The notes below the pieces were generated by a model that worked only from the letters and a program-made list of their open reading frames with translations, was not told the DNA's origin and did no database searches. From Closterium sp. Naga37s-1 (lineage: Eukaryota > Streptophyta > Zygnematophyceae > Desmidiales > Closteriaceae), in NCBI GenBank assembly GCA_947471745.1, contig CANJKZ010001154.1:74501-138500 (forward strand): DNA of 64,000 nt, read 5' to 3'. Of the stretch, positions 9,380-19,251 are shown in pieces. The translations under genes were made by a program, and so were the position numbers. The stretch's first letter is position 1. Every line of letters starts with the position of its first letter.

Positions 9380-9860
9380 TGAGGCTTGTGCTCGGGGGAT
9401 AGGGCTTGGTTGTGCTCACGGACACTCAGAGGCTTCGTTGGCCGACGACCAGGAGACTTACCAGTCTTTACAAGGCTACACTTTTAGTCTCCGCACTGGC
9501 TTTGTCTCGTGGAGGTCCACTCGCTCGGCTTCCGTGAGGCCGAGATCTACGCTGGGGCTATGGCTGCGCATGAGTTACGCTGACTGACCTACTTACTCAC
9601 AGACTTAGGTGAGCGGCCTCGATCTCCTCCGGTTATGTACGCCGACAACAAGGCTATGATTGCATTGTGTCCGTTTTTAGAGATTGGAGCACAAAACGAA
9701 GAACATCGTCCTTCGTTACTTTCTCATGCGAGAGTTGCAGCAGCGTGGTGAGCTTTGCCTTTCTTACGTGGCCTAAGAGGCCAACACTGATGATATTTTC
9801 ACCAAGGCCCTTGGGTCTGGTGATCATCAGCATTTTTGTATTGCGCTTGGCCTTGTGCCT
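9380..9860 (+). pseudogene. C4 RNase H remnant
   Basis: Reading frames resemble the copia RNase H of C1 and C2: EASLADDQETYQSLQGYTFS, LRTGFVSWRSTRSA, then YADNKAMIALC and a degraded tail corresponding to HIALRYFLARELQQ. Stops and small indels interrupt it. It begins directly after the primer-binding site, so all upstream genes are deleted. Confidence 0.75.
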
Positions 9861-10117
9861 ACTCTGTCTCACTTGCTTATCTCTTGTACTTGCTGTACTC
9901 TGCCATATATATATTTATATCTGCTTGTGTACACTTGCTAGGTTGTGATCAGTATAATGCTTTTGTGAAAATAACAGTGCATGTGAACTGGCCTTGTGGC
10001 CACTTACTTGTGCTCGAACTGTGTGGTGAGCTTGAGATCCACCCTGAGATTTGCTTTGTTTCTTCTGTTGACTGGTCTTGTAACCGTTTGTTGTCCCCCA
10101 CTTAGCCAATGGGTGTG

Positions 10118-10230
10118 TGTCAAATTACAAATTTGCAAGCTAGGTTATAGTGGGGCACATAGTATGAGGTACAACACTTTAGGGTTTCCTACTTGTAGCT
10201 AAGCAATACTAGTCAATCCTCATTCCGCTG
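10118..10230 (+). repeat. C4 3' LTR, first 113 bp
   Basis: Begins TGTCAAATTACAAATTTGC after the polypurine-like AGCCAATGGGTGTG. It ends in CCGCTG, where N1 is inserted. The last 15 bp (CTTACCTTTATCACA) lie at 11718-11732. Confidence 0.85.
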
Positions 10231-10374
10231 TGTGAGAAATTAGGAGGTAGAGAAGTTTAGAATGAAGAAGAAGGGGGTTGCACTAGCAAGAATGAGGATA
10301 CAAATAGCAAACCCTAGAAGGGTTGTACTCGCTATAGAGCACCCCACTACAGGCTAGAGCATAATATTCTGACA
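10231..10374 (-). repeat. N1 3' LTR
   Basis: 144 bp, TGTGAGAAATTAGG to ATTCTGACA. It includes GGATACAAATAGCAAACCCT, the telo-box-like block. It is followed by the polypurine complement CACCCCCATAGCCAAAGTGG. Confidence 0.93.
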
Positions 10375-10579
10375 CACCCCCATAGCCAAAGTGGGGTGTA
10401 ATCAGCAAAGCAAAGCAGTACAAGCTCAGGGTGGATCACAATGTCACCACACATTCTGAGCACAAGTTCAAGAAGCAATAGTTTAAAGTTCACAATTATG
10501 AGCAAAGCTAGTGGTAGTCACAACGGGCAAGTGAGGAGGAGGAAAGAGACTATGAGAGGAGAGGAGGTAGTGGGCGGCA

Positions 10580-10815
10580 GCTGAAGCTGCTGGCACACGG
10601 CGCAACTGGAGCAACTGGCACACGGGCAACTGGAGCAACTGGCACACTGGCAACTGGAGCAACTGGCACACGGGCTACTGGAGTAACTAGCTCCGCGGCT
10701 AAAAGTAGCGGCAGACGAGCAACGGACTCACGGGCGACTGGAGCAACGGGCTCACGGGCGACTGGCGCAACGGGCTCACGGGCGACTGGCGCAACGGTCT
10801 CACGGGCGACTGGAG
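10580..10815 (-). repeat. N1 24-bp tandem repeats
   Basis: About nine imperfect copies of a unit like GCAACTGGAGCAACTGGCAC, grading into GCAACGGGCTCACGGGCGAC. No domain is encoded. Confidence 0.8.
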
Positions 10816-11269
10816 CTGCTGGCTTCACGGCGGCCACCCCCTTCAACCTCCCCAAACTATCCCACTCCCCCTGACACACACCCGCTGCTACACCGCTAGC
10901 TCCACTCCCCCTTCACCCCCCCTTAGTACCACTCCAACGGCTCCAACAAGTCCACCCCCCCTCAGCGGCAGCTGCAGCACAGGGAGACGGAGGAGGAGGA
11001 GGAGCAGGGAACGGCACACAGTGGCTTCACCCCCATACCCCTCACCCCCAAACCCTAATTCAGGAGAACGGGCTGTAGGAGGGGTGGGGCGCCAGTAGAA
11101 GCACGGGGGACAGCGGGGAGGGCAGGGGCAGCGAGGAAAGGGCCGCCCACGGGCCTGGCACAGCCGCCCGAACCGCGCGCAGGCGGCCCGAGCCGCGCGC
11201 GGGCCTGGCGCAGCCCGTACGGGCCCGTACAGGCTGCGCGCGGCCCGAGGCCACGACGGGCGACGGGGG

Positions 11270-11480
11270 GCGACGCGCGGGTCCCCGTCGCCCGTCGCAG
11301 CGCCTCCCGAGGGCGACGCGCCGAGTGATGGGGCAGAAGCCCGCCGCGCGCCTCGGGGCGCACAGCGGGCAGAGAACCGCCGCGCGCCACGGGGCGCACG
11401 GCGGGCAGAAAACCGCCGCGCGCCTCGGGGCGCACGGCGGGAAGAAAAACTGCCGCACGCCACGGGGCGTGCGGCACAGA
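11270..11480 (-). repeat. N1 palindromic GC-rich repeats near primer site
   Basis: About four copies of a roughly 36-bp unit. On the minus strand each has the form CGTGCGCCCCGAGGCGCGCG followed by GCGGTTTTCTGCCCGC. The GCGCC..GGCGC core is a near palindrome. The same unit occurs in N2 and N3 at the same place relative to the primer site. Confidence 0.85.
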
Positions 11481-11556
11481 GGGTAGCAGTGGAAGTTGCA
11501 GCGGAAGCAACGAGGTGGTGAGCCCACCCACAGGATCGATCCAAGGGGATCGACCT

Positions 11557-11568
11557 GCTCTGATACCA
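11557..11568 (-). other. N1 primer-binding site
   Basis: The minus strand reads TGGTATCAGAGC, a perfect match to the usual initiator-Met site, abutting the right LTR. Confidence 0.93.
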
Positions 11569-11712
11569 TGTGAGAAATTAGGAGGTAGAGAAGTTTAGAA
11601 TGAAGAAGAAGGGGGTTGCACTAGCAAGAATGAGGATACAAATAGCAAACCCTAGAAGGGTTGTACTCGCTATAGAGCACCCCACTACAGGCTAGAGCAT
11701 AATATTCTGACA
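11569..11712 (-). repeat. N1 5' LTR
   Basis: 144 bp, apparently identical to the left LTR. This implies very recent insertion or recent gene conversion. Confidence 0.93.
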
Positions 11713-12576
11713 CGCTGCTTACCTTTATCACACTACCAACCGAAACGCAGAGCATGTCTTCGGTGTGAACGCAATTTGCATATGGAAAAGTGGGCACAAC
11801 CGTGCGGAAGCGTTTTGAGCACGCATCCGCCTCGAAACATGCTCGTATGCCAACATCTGTGGCCATCGCCTATTTAGTGGTGCGAGGCGACTGGAAAAGC
11901 GGGCTAAAATACCACATACAAAACAAAGTCTGTTAGGACCATCCAACCACCTTGAACGATGATGTCCGATTAGTAGATTATGTCATTACATTGTCGGTAA
12001 GTGCGTGTTCAGGTGGAAGAAACTGTTTGTGCGGTCACACCCATGGGCCCATGATTAACGGGGTCAATGCACCGAACTGCCCTTTCGTTGAGTGGTGATC
12101 TAAAAGGAGCAAGTCGAGTCACATAACAAAAGGCTGCAAGGAGGCGACGTCGGAAGAGCGATAAGAAGGAACAGGAAAATAGGAAGAGCTAGTAGTAGAT
12201 GGGCCACCTACTGACTGCGCTCTTACACTCAAACCTAACCATCCCTGCAAAACCGTGGTTCATACTCGAATGAATAATGGGGCACATACTATGAGGTACA
12301 ACACTTTAGGATTTCCTACTTGTATCTAAGCAGTACTAGTCAATCCTCATTCCGCTGCTTACCTTATCACATTACCAACCGAAACGCAGAGCATGTCTTC
12401 GGTGTGAACGCATTTCGAATATGGAAAAAGCGGGCTCAACTGTGCGGAAGCGTTTTGAGCACGCATCCGCCTCGAAACATGCTCGCATGCCAACATCTAT
12501 GGCCGTCGCATATTTAGTGGTCCAAGGCGACTAGAAAAGCAGGCTAAAATACCACATACAAAACAAAGTCTGGCAG

Positions 12577-12946
12577 TGTGAGAGTACGACGGCTTATGCC
12601 AGCCATGCTTGCTTGCCTTTACTTTATTCTGCTATTTCTAGCATAGGATAATTTTATGCATGCATGAATTGCTTGATTTCTTAGGCTAGGTGCTCTCCTA
12701 TATTTTATTATAGTTATAGCACCGAGCTAGGTTGCGTGCACCGAATTCTGGGGTTTTTTGTTGCCACCGAATTGCCTTCTACCGAATTCGGGAAGGGTCT
12801 GTTCGGGACGCTTCGCGACCCTCAGAACCTTCGCGTAATACCTGGTTACTAGGCCTTGTGTCGAGCCTATATATAGCCTCATGTTGTACCCAGGCGATTC
12901 ATTCAATTCACATTCTCTTTTCTGAGCTCGATCCTAGATCCTCACA
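12577..12946 (+). repeat. S1: solo LTR
   Basis: A 370-bp TG...CA segment (TGTGAGAGTACGACGGC to CCTAGATCCTCACA) flanked by a perfect duplication GGCAG (12572-12576, 12947-12951). It is absent from the equivalent place in duplication copy A, which reads AAGTCTGTTAGGACC. A TATA-like CCTATATATAGCC lies at about 12869, which makes + the likely orientation. No internal region remains, so it is probably an LTR-LTR recombination product. Confidence 0.88.
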
Positions 12947-13297
12947 GGCAGGACCATCCAACCACCTTGAATGATGATGTCCGATTAGTAGATTATGTAA
13001 TTACATTGTCGGTGAGTGCGTCTTCAAGTGGAAGAAATTGTTTGTGCGGTCACACCCATGGGCCCATGATTAACGGGGTCAATGCACCCAACAACCATTT
13101 CGTTGAGTGGTGATCTAAAAGCAGCAAGCCGAGTCACATAATTAAAGGCTGCAAGGAGGCGATGTCGGAAGAGCAATAAGAAGGAGCAGGAAAATAGGAA
13201 GAGCTAGTAGTAGCTGGGCCACCTACCGACTGCGCTCTTACACTCAAACCTAACCATCCCTGCCGAACCGTGGTTCATAATCGAACAAATAATGGGG

Positions 13298-14263
13298 ATG
13301 AACATGAGGATCACGTTGTGCTGATCGAATGCTAGGTGAAGTAGGCACCACTGCTTTTTTGGGGGAAAAAAACAAAAACAAAAACAAAAACAAAAAACAA
13401 AACAAAACAATCGTGCGGATCGAGTGCGGCTACAGTTTTTGCTTCGGCATGTAGGTCTTAATGACGACGCTGGATGGCAATGACATGATTGGCTATCACG
13501 GTGCACTCCCCATATCGATTGGACGATGGGATCGTGCGGCGTCTTCAAGAACGTCAGCGTCAAGGCCATGATGCTCACACCCAATGTGAACTACGGAGCC
13601 CAACTTTGTGCCAGGCACTTGCATCATTCTGTAGATAACTTTTACCAAATCGGCATCGACAAACTCTGTGCAACTTTACCCGAAGAGCTGGTGCACATTG
13701 TTTTTGCAATTCCTCAGATTCGTTCGGATAATCTACTAGTGGGACTTCCACCTGAGAGCCATGGGTGCCGCAAAAGAATCTTCCGGTGGTAATCTGTGCT
13801 CCCCAAGTTCCGTTGGGTGTAGGTGCTTCTCCCAATATGAGGTTGACCCTTCTTCTTTAGGTGCCCAATCTAAAGCGGTTCCCAATTACCTGCCCACCCA
13901 CTATTCCCCGCTGGTTGCACCCATCCTGTTTCGCAGAGGACCATTTGGAATCACGAGGTCCGCCCCTACCACTATGATCAGGTTACTGAGGTAGAAAGGT
14001 GCCTCTGATCCACCGCTTTTCATAGCGCCTTCCTCTACTCCATATGTTATTGTTTGTCCAAGCATACAAGCGGAGGCCGTGGGGACGAAAAGAGAGGTCG
14101 CTGAGGCCCGTACGTTTGAAATTCAAAATTTCTATATGATTTTATGATGCGACGAATGCAATCTTTTTGGCGCGAGGAGAATGACTCAGTCCCTATCGCC
14201 AGTAGTAAAAGGTAAGAAAAAAAAGGATAAGTTTCCATTATCGTTCTTAGCTTTCCCAATGAA
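13298..14263. other. Unassigned segment with (CAAAAA)n tract
   Basis: A simple CAAAA/CAAAAA repeat runs at 13366-13410. A small open frame at 13526-13792 (+) has no recognisable domain, and the flanking frames contain stops. I see no supported gene here. Confidence 0.5.
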
Positions 14264-14268
14264 GCTTT

Positions 14269-14447
14269 TGTCAGAATGTGTAGTTTGTCTGGCCTGCAGT
14301 GGGGTACTCTATAATGAGTACGGCCCCTTAGGGTTTCCTATTTGTATCCACTTGCTTACTAGTCCAACTCCTCTTTTGCCTATTCTCTCTTGCCTAGCTA
14401 GCTAAACCCTAGCTATGGCTTCTTCATTCTAGCTACTGTTTCTGACA
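14269..14447 (+). repeat. N2 5' LTR
   Basis: 179 bp, TGTCAGAATGTG to ACTGTTTCTGACA. It contains TTAGGGTTTCCTATTTGTAT and a second CTAAACCCTAGC telo-box-like site. Confidence 0.92.
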
Positions 14448-14459
14448 TGGTATTAGAGC
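14448..14459 (+). other. N2 primer-binding site
   Basis: TGGTATTAGAGC directly after the 5' LTR; 11 of 12 match the initiator-Met site. Confidence 0.9.
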
Positions 14460-15567
14460 CTTTGCGCTCCTGGCCTGTGGGCCCACATGCTTCCGCTGCT
14501 GCTGTACTGTCTGTCGCGCGCCACGGGGCGCGCGACGTTTTTTTTTCATCCCGCCACGTGCTCTGGGCCCGTGGCGGTTTTCTGCCCGCCACGCACTCGG
14601 GGCGCGTGGCGGTTTCCTGCCCGCCATGTGCTCGGGGCGCGGGGCGGTTTCCTACCCGCCGCGCACCCTGGGCGCACGCGGCGGTTTCGCGTTCCGTCGC
14701 GGCGCCCCCCGTCGACCCGCGCGCCCGTCCCCGTCGACCTGCGCGCGGCACCCCGTCGCCCTTCGCGGCGGCCCCGTCGACCCGCACGCGGCTCCCCGTC
14801 GCCCTTCGCGGCGGCCCCGTCGACCCGCGCGCCGTCCCCGGGGACCCGCGCGCCCGTCCCCGTCGACCCGCGCGTCGCCCTGCGACCCCCTCCCCGCACA
14901 CCTGAGTTCGCTTTCCGCACACCCGAGTTCGCTTCCCGCACGCTTGTGCTCGCTTCGCGCAGACCTGAGCTCGCTTACCGCACACTCAGTGTATGGGGGT
15001 GGTTGGTATGGGGGTGGTTGGTATGGGGGTGGCGGGTGTGTGAGCCGTCCCCTGCTCCTCCTCCTTCTCCGTCTCCCACTGCTGCAGCTGCCGCTGAGGG
15101 GGGTGGGTGTGTGGGAGCCGAGGGAGTGGCGCTAGGGGGGTGTCGTAGGAGTGGTACTAGGGGGGTGGAGTGTGAGCAGTGCTAGGGGAACAGCAGGGGG
15201 TGTGTGAAAGGGGTGTGTGACAGCTGGGGGAGGTTGAGTGGAGGCAGCCGTCTTGTCGTCCGCAGCCCCAATAGTCCTGAGGCTACAATCTCCGGTAGTC
15301 GCCAGACGCCCGTAGGTCAGTTGCTCCAGCCGCTCGGCGTAGCCGCGGAGCCAGTTACTCCTGAAGTCTGGGCCATTGCTTCGGTAGCCACTGAGCCAGC
15401 CGCTACAGTGTGTCTGCAGCTTCAGCCGTCGCCTCCCATCTTCTCGCCCCCACAGTCTCTCCTCCTCCTCGCTTGCCCTATGTGATAGCCTCTAGCTTTG
15501 CTTATATTTGTGAACTTTGAACTGCTGCTTGCTGTGCTGATCATACCCCACTTTGACTATGGAGGTG

Positions 15568-15746
15568 TGTCAGAATGTGTAGTTTGTCTAGCCTGCAGTG
15601 GGGTACTCTGTAGTGAGTACGGCCCCTTAGGGTTTCCTATTTGTATCCACCTGCTTGCTAGTCCAACTCCTCTTTTGCCTATTCTCTCTTGCCTAGCTAG
15701 CTAAACCCTAGCTATGGCTCCTTCATTCTAGCTACTGTTTCTGACA
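15568..15746 (+). repeat. N2 3' LTR
   Basis: 179 bp, preceded by the purine-rich ACTATGGAGGTG. It differs from the 5' LTR at about six positions. Confidence 0.92.
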
Positions 15747-15751
15747 GCTTT

Positions 15752-16185
15752 TGTTGTAAAAGAATTTAGCTCCGTTGTGTTACAGTTGGCACAGTTCAAT
15801 GTCAAACATCCTCACCTTGCTGTAAGAATGAAATTGAACTGCGGGAACGATGGTCGAGATTGAGCGAAGTTGTGTTCAAAATATGATTGATGCTTGTTCC
15901 TGCATTAAGTAACTCAACAAATGTGGCCTTATTTTTATAGAATCGAATTGTAAAATGACCCCCCGCTTTTGAGCGGACAGGCAATGGTCGAATTCAACCA
16001 CTGAAACTCGGTGGTATCAACGGGCTAGTCATTCCAAGTTGTTTGTTTGTGTCATGGTGCACTCTATTTGTCGTGAAACTAAGCGAGCATTCATGTAGGT
16101 TGGCCCGATGCATTTATCAAGGTCCTCGTTTGACAGGCATGCTCGGCAGACGCATAGCCCTACGCGTTTGCACACATCCAGACCT
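15752..16185. other. AT-rich spacer without visible gene
   Basis: Short frames only, with no domain, repeat or LTR signature recognised between N2 and the CA-rich tract. Confidence 0.5.
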
Positions 16186-16348
16186 GCATATGGACATATA
16201 CAAACACATAGTGTACACACACATATACACACGCATATACATATTCATGTTCATACTTGCGCACACACGCACACGAATACACATGTACCTATATGCTCGC
16301 ATGCAGACACACGTGGACACAGACGCACACACACACACATATACACAC

Positions 16349-16385
<37 letters not shown>

Positions 16386-16700
16386 AACACACACACATAC
16401 ACGCACACACAAGCGCGCACACGCACACGCGCGAACACGCGCACACATGCACACGCGTGCACATACACGCGTGCATATATATGCGTGCACACACATGCTT
16501 GCACACACACACACACGCACACACACGCACAAACACGCACACACACACACGCAGACACAGAAGCACGCGCACACACACACGCACACGCACACACACACGT
16601 ACGCGCACACACACACGCACACGCACGCATACGCACACGCGCATGAGCGCGCACGTACACAAATATATACGGACATGCACATTAATGCGCATATACAAGC
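16186..16700. repeat. About 500-bp CA/CG-type alternating microsatellite
   Basis: Nearly uninterrupted alternating pyrimidine-purine sequence: (CA)n with interspersed CACACG, GCGCACAC and a symmetrical ACACGCGTGCATATATATGC block. Open frames here encode only Thr-His or Cys-Val repeats and are artefacts. Confidence 0.92.
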
Positions 16701-16877
16701 ATACTCTCACTTGTTTTACACTAAATACAAGATCCGATGTATATAGTTTCGTCAGCTAATGTAACAAATAATGCTGAAAATATAATCTGGATTAGATGTT
16801 TAGATACTATTTGTGATAATGTATTATAGAACCTACTTGTGAAGTGTTTTGTTGGGATTGCCACACATTTGGGTTTT

Positions 16878-17203
16878 TGTTACTGGTGCAATGAATCGAG
16901 GTAGCGAGAATTGCACAAAGTGTCAAACGAGTACAAGATGTGAGCGAAGGCATGAGCGAACATTTATACGCGAAACATGCAAACAGTAACGCGGTGCGTG
17001 CGAGCTAGCTAGTGCTAGGCTGGCATCGAGGCTTGGGCTAGTCCCAAAGCGTAGGCCGACACGGCCGGGACAGCGGTGCATGGTTTGGTGAAACAGTGCG
17101 CCCGAAGCCGGCAAAGTCCCGTTAGCAGTAACAGACGAACAACGGTTGCTGCTGTACGCGATGTTGCAGGATGCGCTAAGGAATGTCGAGAAAATTCCTT
17201 ACA
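16878..17203 (-). repeat. G1 3' LTR
   Basis: 326 bp, TGTTACTGGTGCAATG to AATTCCTTACA. On the minus strand it has GCGTATAAATG as a possible TATA box. It is about 93-95% identical to the G2 LTRs. Confidence 0.92.
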
Positions 17204-17222
17204 CTACCCCCCCCCCCCCCCC
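17204..17222 (-). other. G1 polypurine tract
   Basis: A run of about 14-16 C on the plus strand (poly-G on the element strand) adjoins the 3' LTR. G2 has the same tract at 37185-37203. Confidence 0.85.
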
Positions 17223-17240
17223 ATCAGGAAGCCCCCTCCG

Positions 17241-18082
17241 CTACGCGAGTGCGTGTATATCGCGGAAACCCCGCCACTTCAGGTACACTTGCAGGGCAGG
17301 GTGGTTTTCAATGTTGGCCAGGGGCACCCAGCTATCTTCAGTTGGCGTGCGGTCCTTCCAGCAAACGAGAAACTTGATCCTCCTGATTCCCGTAGGGTGT
17401 CGAATCCGATGGCTCTGAATCTTTTCGGGCTCAATGATCGGCTCCGATGCAAGGCGAGTCATGGATGGCGGGCGGTGACCAGGCAGTTGGCTGGTGGTTG
17501 GGATGTAGGGGCGAAGCAGGCTGACGTGGAATGATGGGCTGATGTACCAGTCTGTCGGCAACAGTAAGTGGGCGGTCACTGGGGTTATCATGTGGCTAAT
17601 TTGGAATGGTCCACAGTAGCGCGGTCGTAAATTTGGTACGACGGACAGTCTTAAGTTCTGTGTGTCGAGCAGTACGTAATCTCCTGACTGGTACGTGACT
17701 GGGCAGCGGTGGCGGTCAGCGTTGCGTTTAGCGATAACATTGGCTTTTTTAATTGCTTCGGCAGCTCTGGTGCGGGCAGCTTGCAGAATCTCGGCGAATT
17801 GCTGTGCACGTGGCGTGGGGTTGTCCAGCTCGGCGTCATGGGCACTGTTGGGTTTTGCCCGTAGTTCAGGTAAAACAGGGACTGCTGCGTCGTCGCTGAC
17901 GTGGCGTTGTTGTAGGCGAACTCAATCAGCGCCAAATGCTGCTCCCAAGTTGTCGAGTCGTCGCACGTGGCCCGAATTAACTGCTCCATTGTCTGATTGG
18001 TCCGCTCTGTTTAACCGTCGGTCTCAGGGTGGTACGATGAGCTGAACTGTAGCCTGGTCCCAAACTTCTCCCAAAGGTTATT
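17241..18082 (-). pseudogene. G1 integrase C-terminus and chromodomain
   Basis: The frame at 17651-17989 encodes the integrase region ending MEQLIRATCDDSTTWEQHL, then NATSATTQQSLFYLNYGQNP. The frame at 17241-17591 encodes a chromodomain-like end: SHRIRHPTGIRRIKFLVCWK, then EDSWVPLANIENHP. Chromodomains tether integration to histone-marked chromatin in this family. A stop (TAG at about 18083) and a frameshift near 17600-17650 separate the parts. Confidence 0.85.
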
Positions 18083-19245
18083 CTAGAAATTGCTAGTGAA
18101 CTTCGTGTCGCGGTCGCTGATTATCGCGGCTGGTATCCCGTGTAGTCGAACGACAGCTGTGATGAACAGGCGAGCGGTTTCTTCGGCTGAGATCGATTTC
18201 TTGCATGCAGCAAAGTGAGCCATTTTCGTCAATCTGTCAACGACGACCATGACCGCGTCGTTACCCCCAGGGTTCGAAGGTAACCCTGTGACGAAATCCA
18301 TGGTAACCTGCTGCCAGACGCGCTCGGGCGGTGGAATCGGCTGCAATTGAACCGCCTTCCTTTTTCGCGAGCTCTTCATCACCTGACACGTGAGGCACAA
18401 GCCCACGTGCTGTTGTACGTCAGACAACAGCTCCGGCCAGTAGTAGTACCGCTGCAGTTGCTGTCGCATTTTTTCTACCCCAAAATCTTCCGAGGTAATC
18501 CCGTCGTGTGCCTCCTGTAGTAGCAGCTCCCTCAGTAGTGAGTACGCGGGTACCCAGATGCGGTTGGTGCCTGTCTTTACATAATAGACTCCTTTAGCTT
18601 CTGCCAAATGCTGTGAATTTCCGGTCGTAATAAATGGGTCGGTACTGTATCCGTCGGTGAATAGGCCTGTTAATAGTGAGTTGGTATGGGCGAGTAGGAT
18701 TGCGTGGAGTTGGGCGGTGGGGCGTGTGAGTGCGTCGGCGATATTTGATGTGCCATTTTTGTACGTGACTGTATAGTGGAAGTTGGACTCCAGATAGTCC
18801 AACCAGCGGATCTGTCTCGGGTTGAGATTCGGTTGGGCGCGAAGGTACTGTAGTGATCGGTGGTCTATCCGTATTGTCACGTCTGCTCCCGTGAGGTAAC
18901 ATCGCCACACCTTGAACGCGTGCACGATCGCCAACATCTCGCGTTCGTGTATCGGGTAGTTGCGTTCGGGCTGGTGAAGCTTGCGGGACTCGTACGCGAT
19001 TGGTTGGAGTTCGTTCCCGAAGTCCTGCAACAGTACCGCTCCCACGGCGATGTCACTAGCATCGGTGACGAGCTCGAACGGACGGTGCGGATCTGCGATG
19101 TGAAGCACGGGCGGAGGGCCGAGAAAGTAGCTTGCTCTTTCTCCCCCCACGTGTACTCAACCCCCTTCCTCAGCAAGTCGGTCAACGGGGCAGTCAACTT
19201 CGCCATGTCGGGGACGAACCGGCGCACGTTGTTGACGAACCCCAA
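18083..19245 (-). pseudogene. G1 RNase H and integrase catalytic core
   Basis: The main frame (18083-19150) begins in RNase H (FELVTDASDIAVGAVLLQDF, YPIHEREMLAIVHAFKVWR, IRIDHRSLQYL). It continues into the integrase HHCC zinc region (LCLTCQVMKSSRKRK) and the catalytic core (VTMDFVTGLPSN, VVVDRLTKMAHF, IISDRDTKFTSNF). An overlapping frame at 18877-19245 supplies the RT-RNase H connection (MGFVNNVRRFVPDMAKL). A frameshift at about 19100-19150 separates them, and a stop ends it before the integrase Glu. Confidence 0.88.
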
Positions 19246-19251
19246 AAAACT

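Larger units (their letters stand above)
10231..11712 (-). mobile_element. N1: young non-autonomous LTR element
   Basis: A 1,482-bp element with two 144-bp LTRs that I read as identical (10231-10374, 11569-11712) and a perfect target duplication CGCTG (10226-10230, 11713-11717). A perfect 12-nt initiator-Met primer site lies inside the right LTR and a polypurine tract inside the left one, so it is oriented minus. The interior has no gag or pol. It holds palindromic GC-rich repeats near the primer site (about 11270-11480) and 24-bp ACTGGAGCAACTGGCACACG-like repeats (10580-10810). A middle block (about 10930-11010) is shared with N2 and N3. Confidence 0.93.
9240..11732 (+). mobile_element. C4: internally deleted copia element, 3' LTR split by N1
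   Basis: The 5' LTR (9240-9367) is followed directly by a primer-binding site (TGGTATCATGCA), then RNase H remnants, a polypurine-like stretch and a 3' LTR beginning at 10118. The 3' LTR is interrupted at 10230 by N1 and resumes at 11718-11732. The flanks are CTCCC (9235-9239) and CTACC (11733-11737), a 4/5 target duplication. Everything between leader and RNase H is lost, so the element cannot move alone. Confidence 0.85.
10151..13297. repeat. 640-bp tandem duplication, each copy later hit by an LTR element
   Basis: Copy A is 10151-12277 and copy B 12278-13292, with the boundary word TGGGG at both ends. After removing N1 plus one TSD from A, and solo LTR S1 plus one TSD from B, both copies are 640 bp. 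The unit starts inside the C4 3' LTR (GGGGCACATA) and ends ATAATGGGG. Shared landmarks are AACCGAAACGCAGAGCATGT, CACACCCATGGGCCCATGAT and GCTCTTACACTCAAACCTAA. No coding capacity is recognised in the non-LTR part. Confidence 0.9.
14269..15746 (+). mobile_element. N2: non-autonomous LTR element
   Basis: A 1,478-bp element with 179-bp LTRs (14269-14447, 15568-15746; about 6 differences), flanked by a perfect GCTTT duplication (14264-14268, 15747-15751). A primer-binding site (TGGTATTAGAGC) follows the left LTR, so it is oriented plus. The leader has CGCGCGCCACGGGGCGCGCG-type palindromes and GGCGGTTTTCTGCCCGCCAC repeats (14510-14680). About 15065-15150 is homologous to the middle block of N1 and N3, and about 15340 has GTAGCCGCGGAGCCAGTTAC as in N3. 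No gag or pol is encoded. Confidence 0.93.

Noticed and set aside
13526..13792. 88-codon ORF as a host gene
   Set aside because: Neighbouring frames are full of stops, no domain is recognised, and the length is within chance for this region.
16043..16759. Open frames of 120-240 codons encoding Thr-His or Cys-Val repeats
   Set aside because: They are produced on both strands by the CA-type microsatellite and carry no domain.
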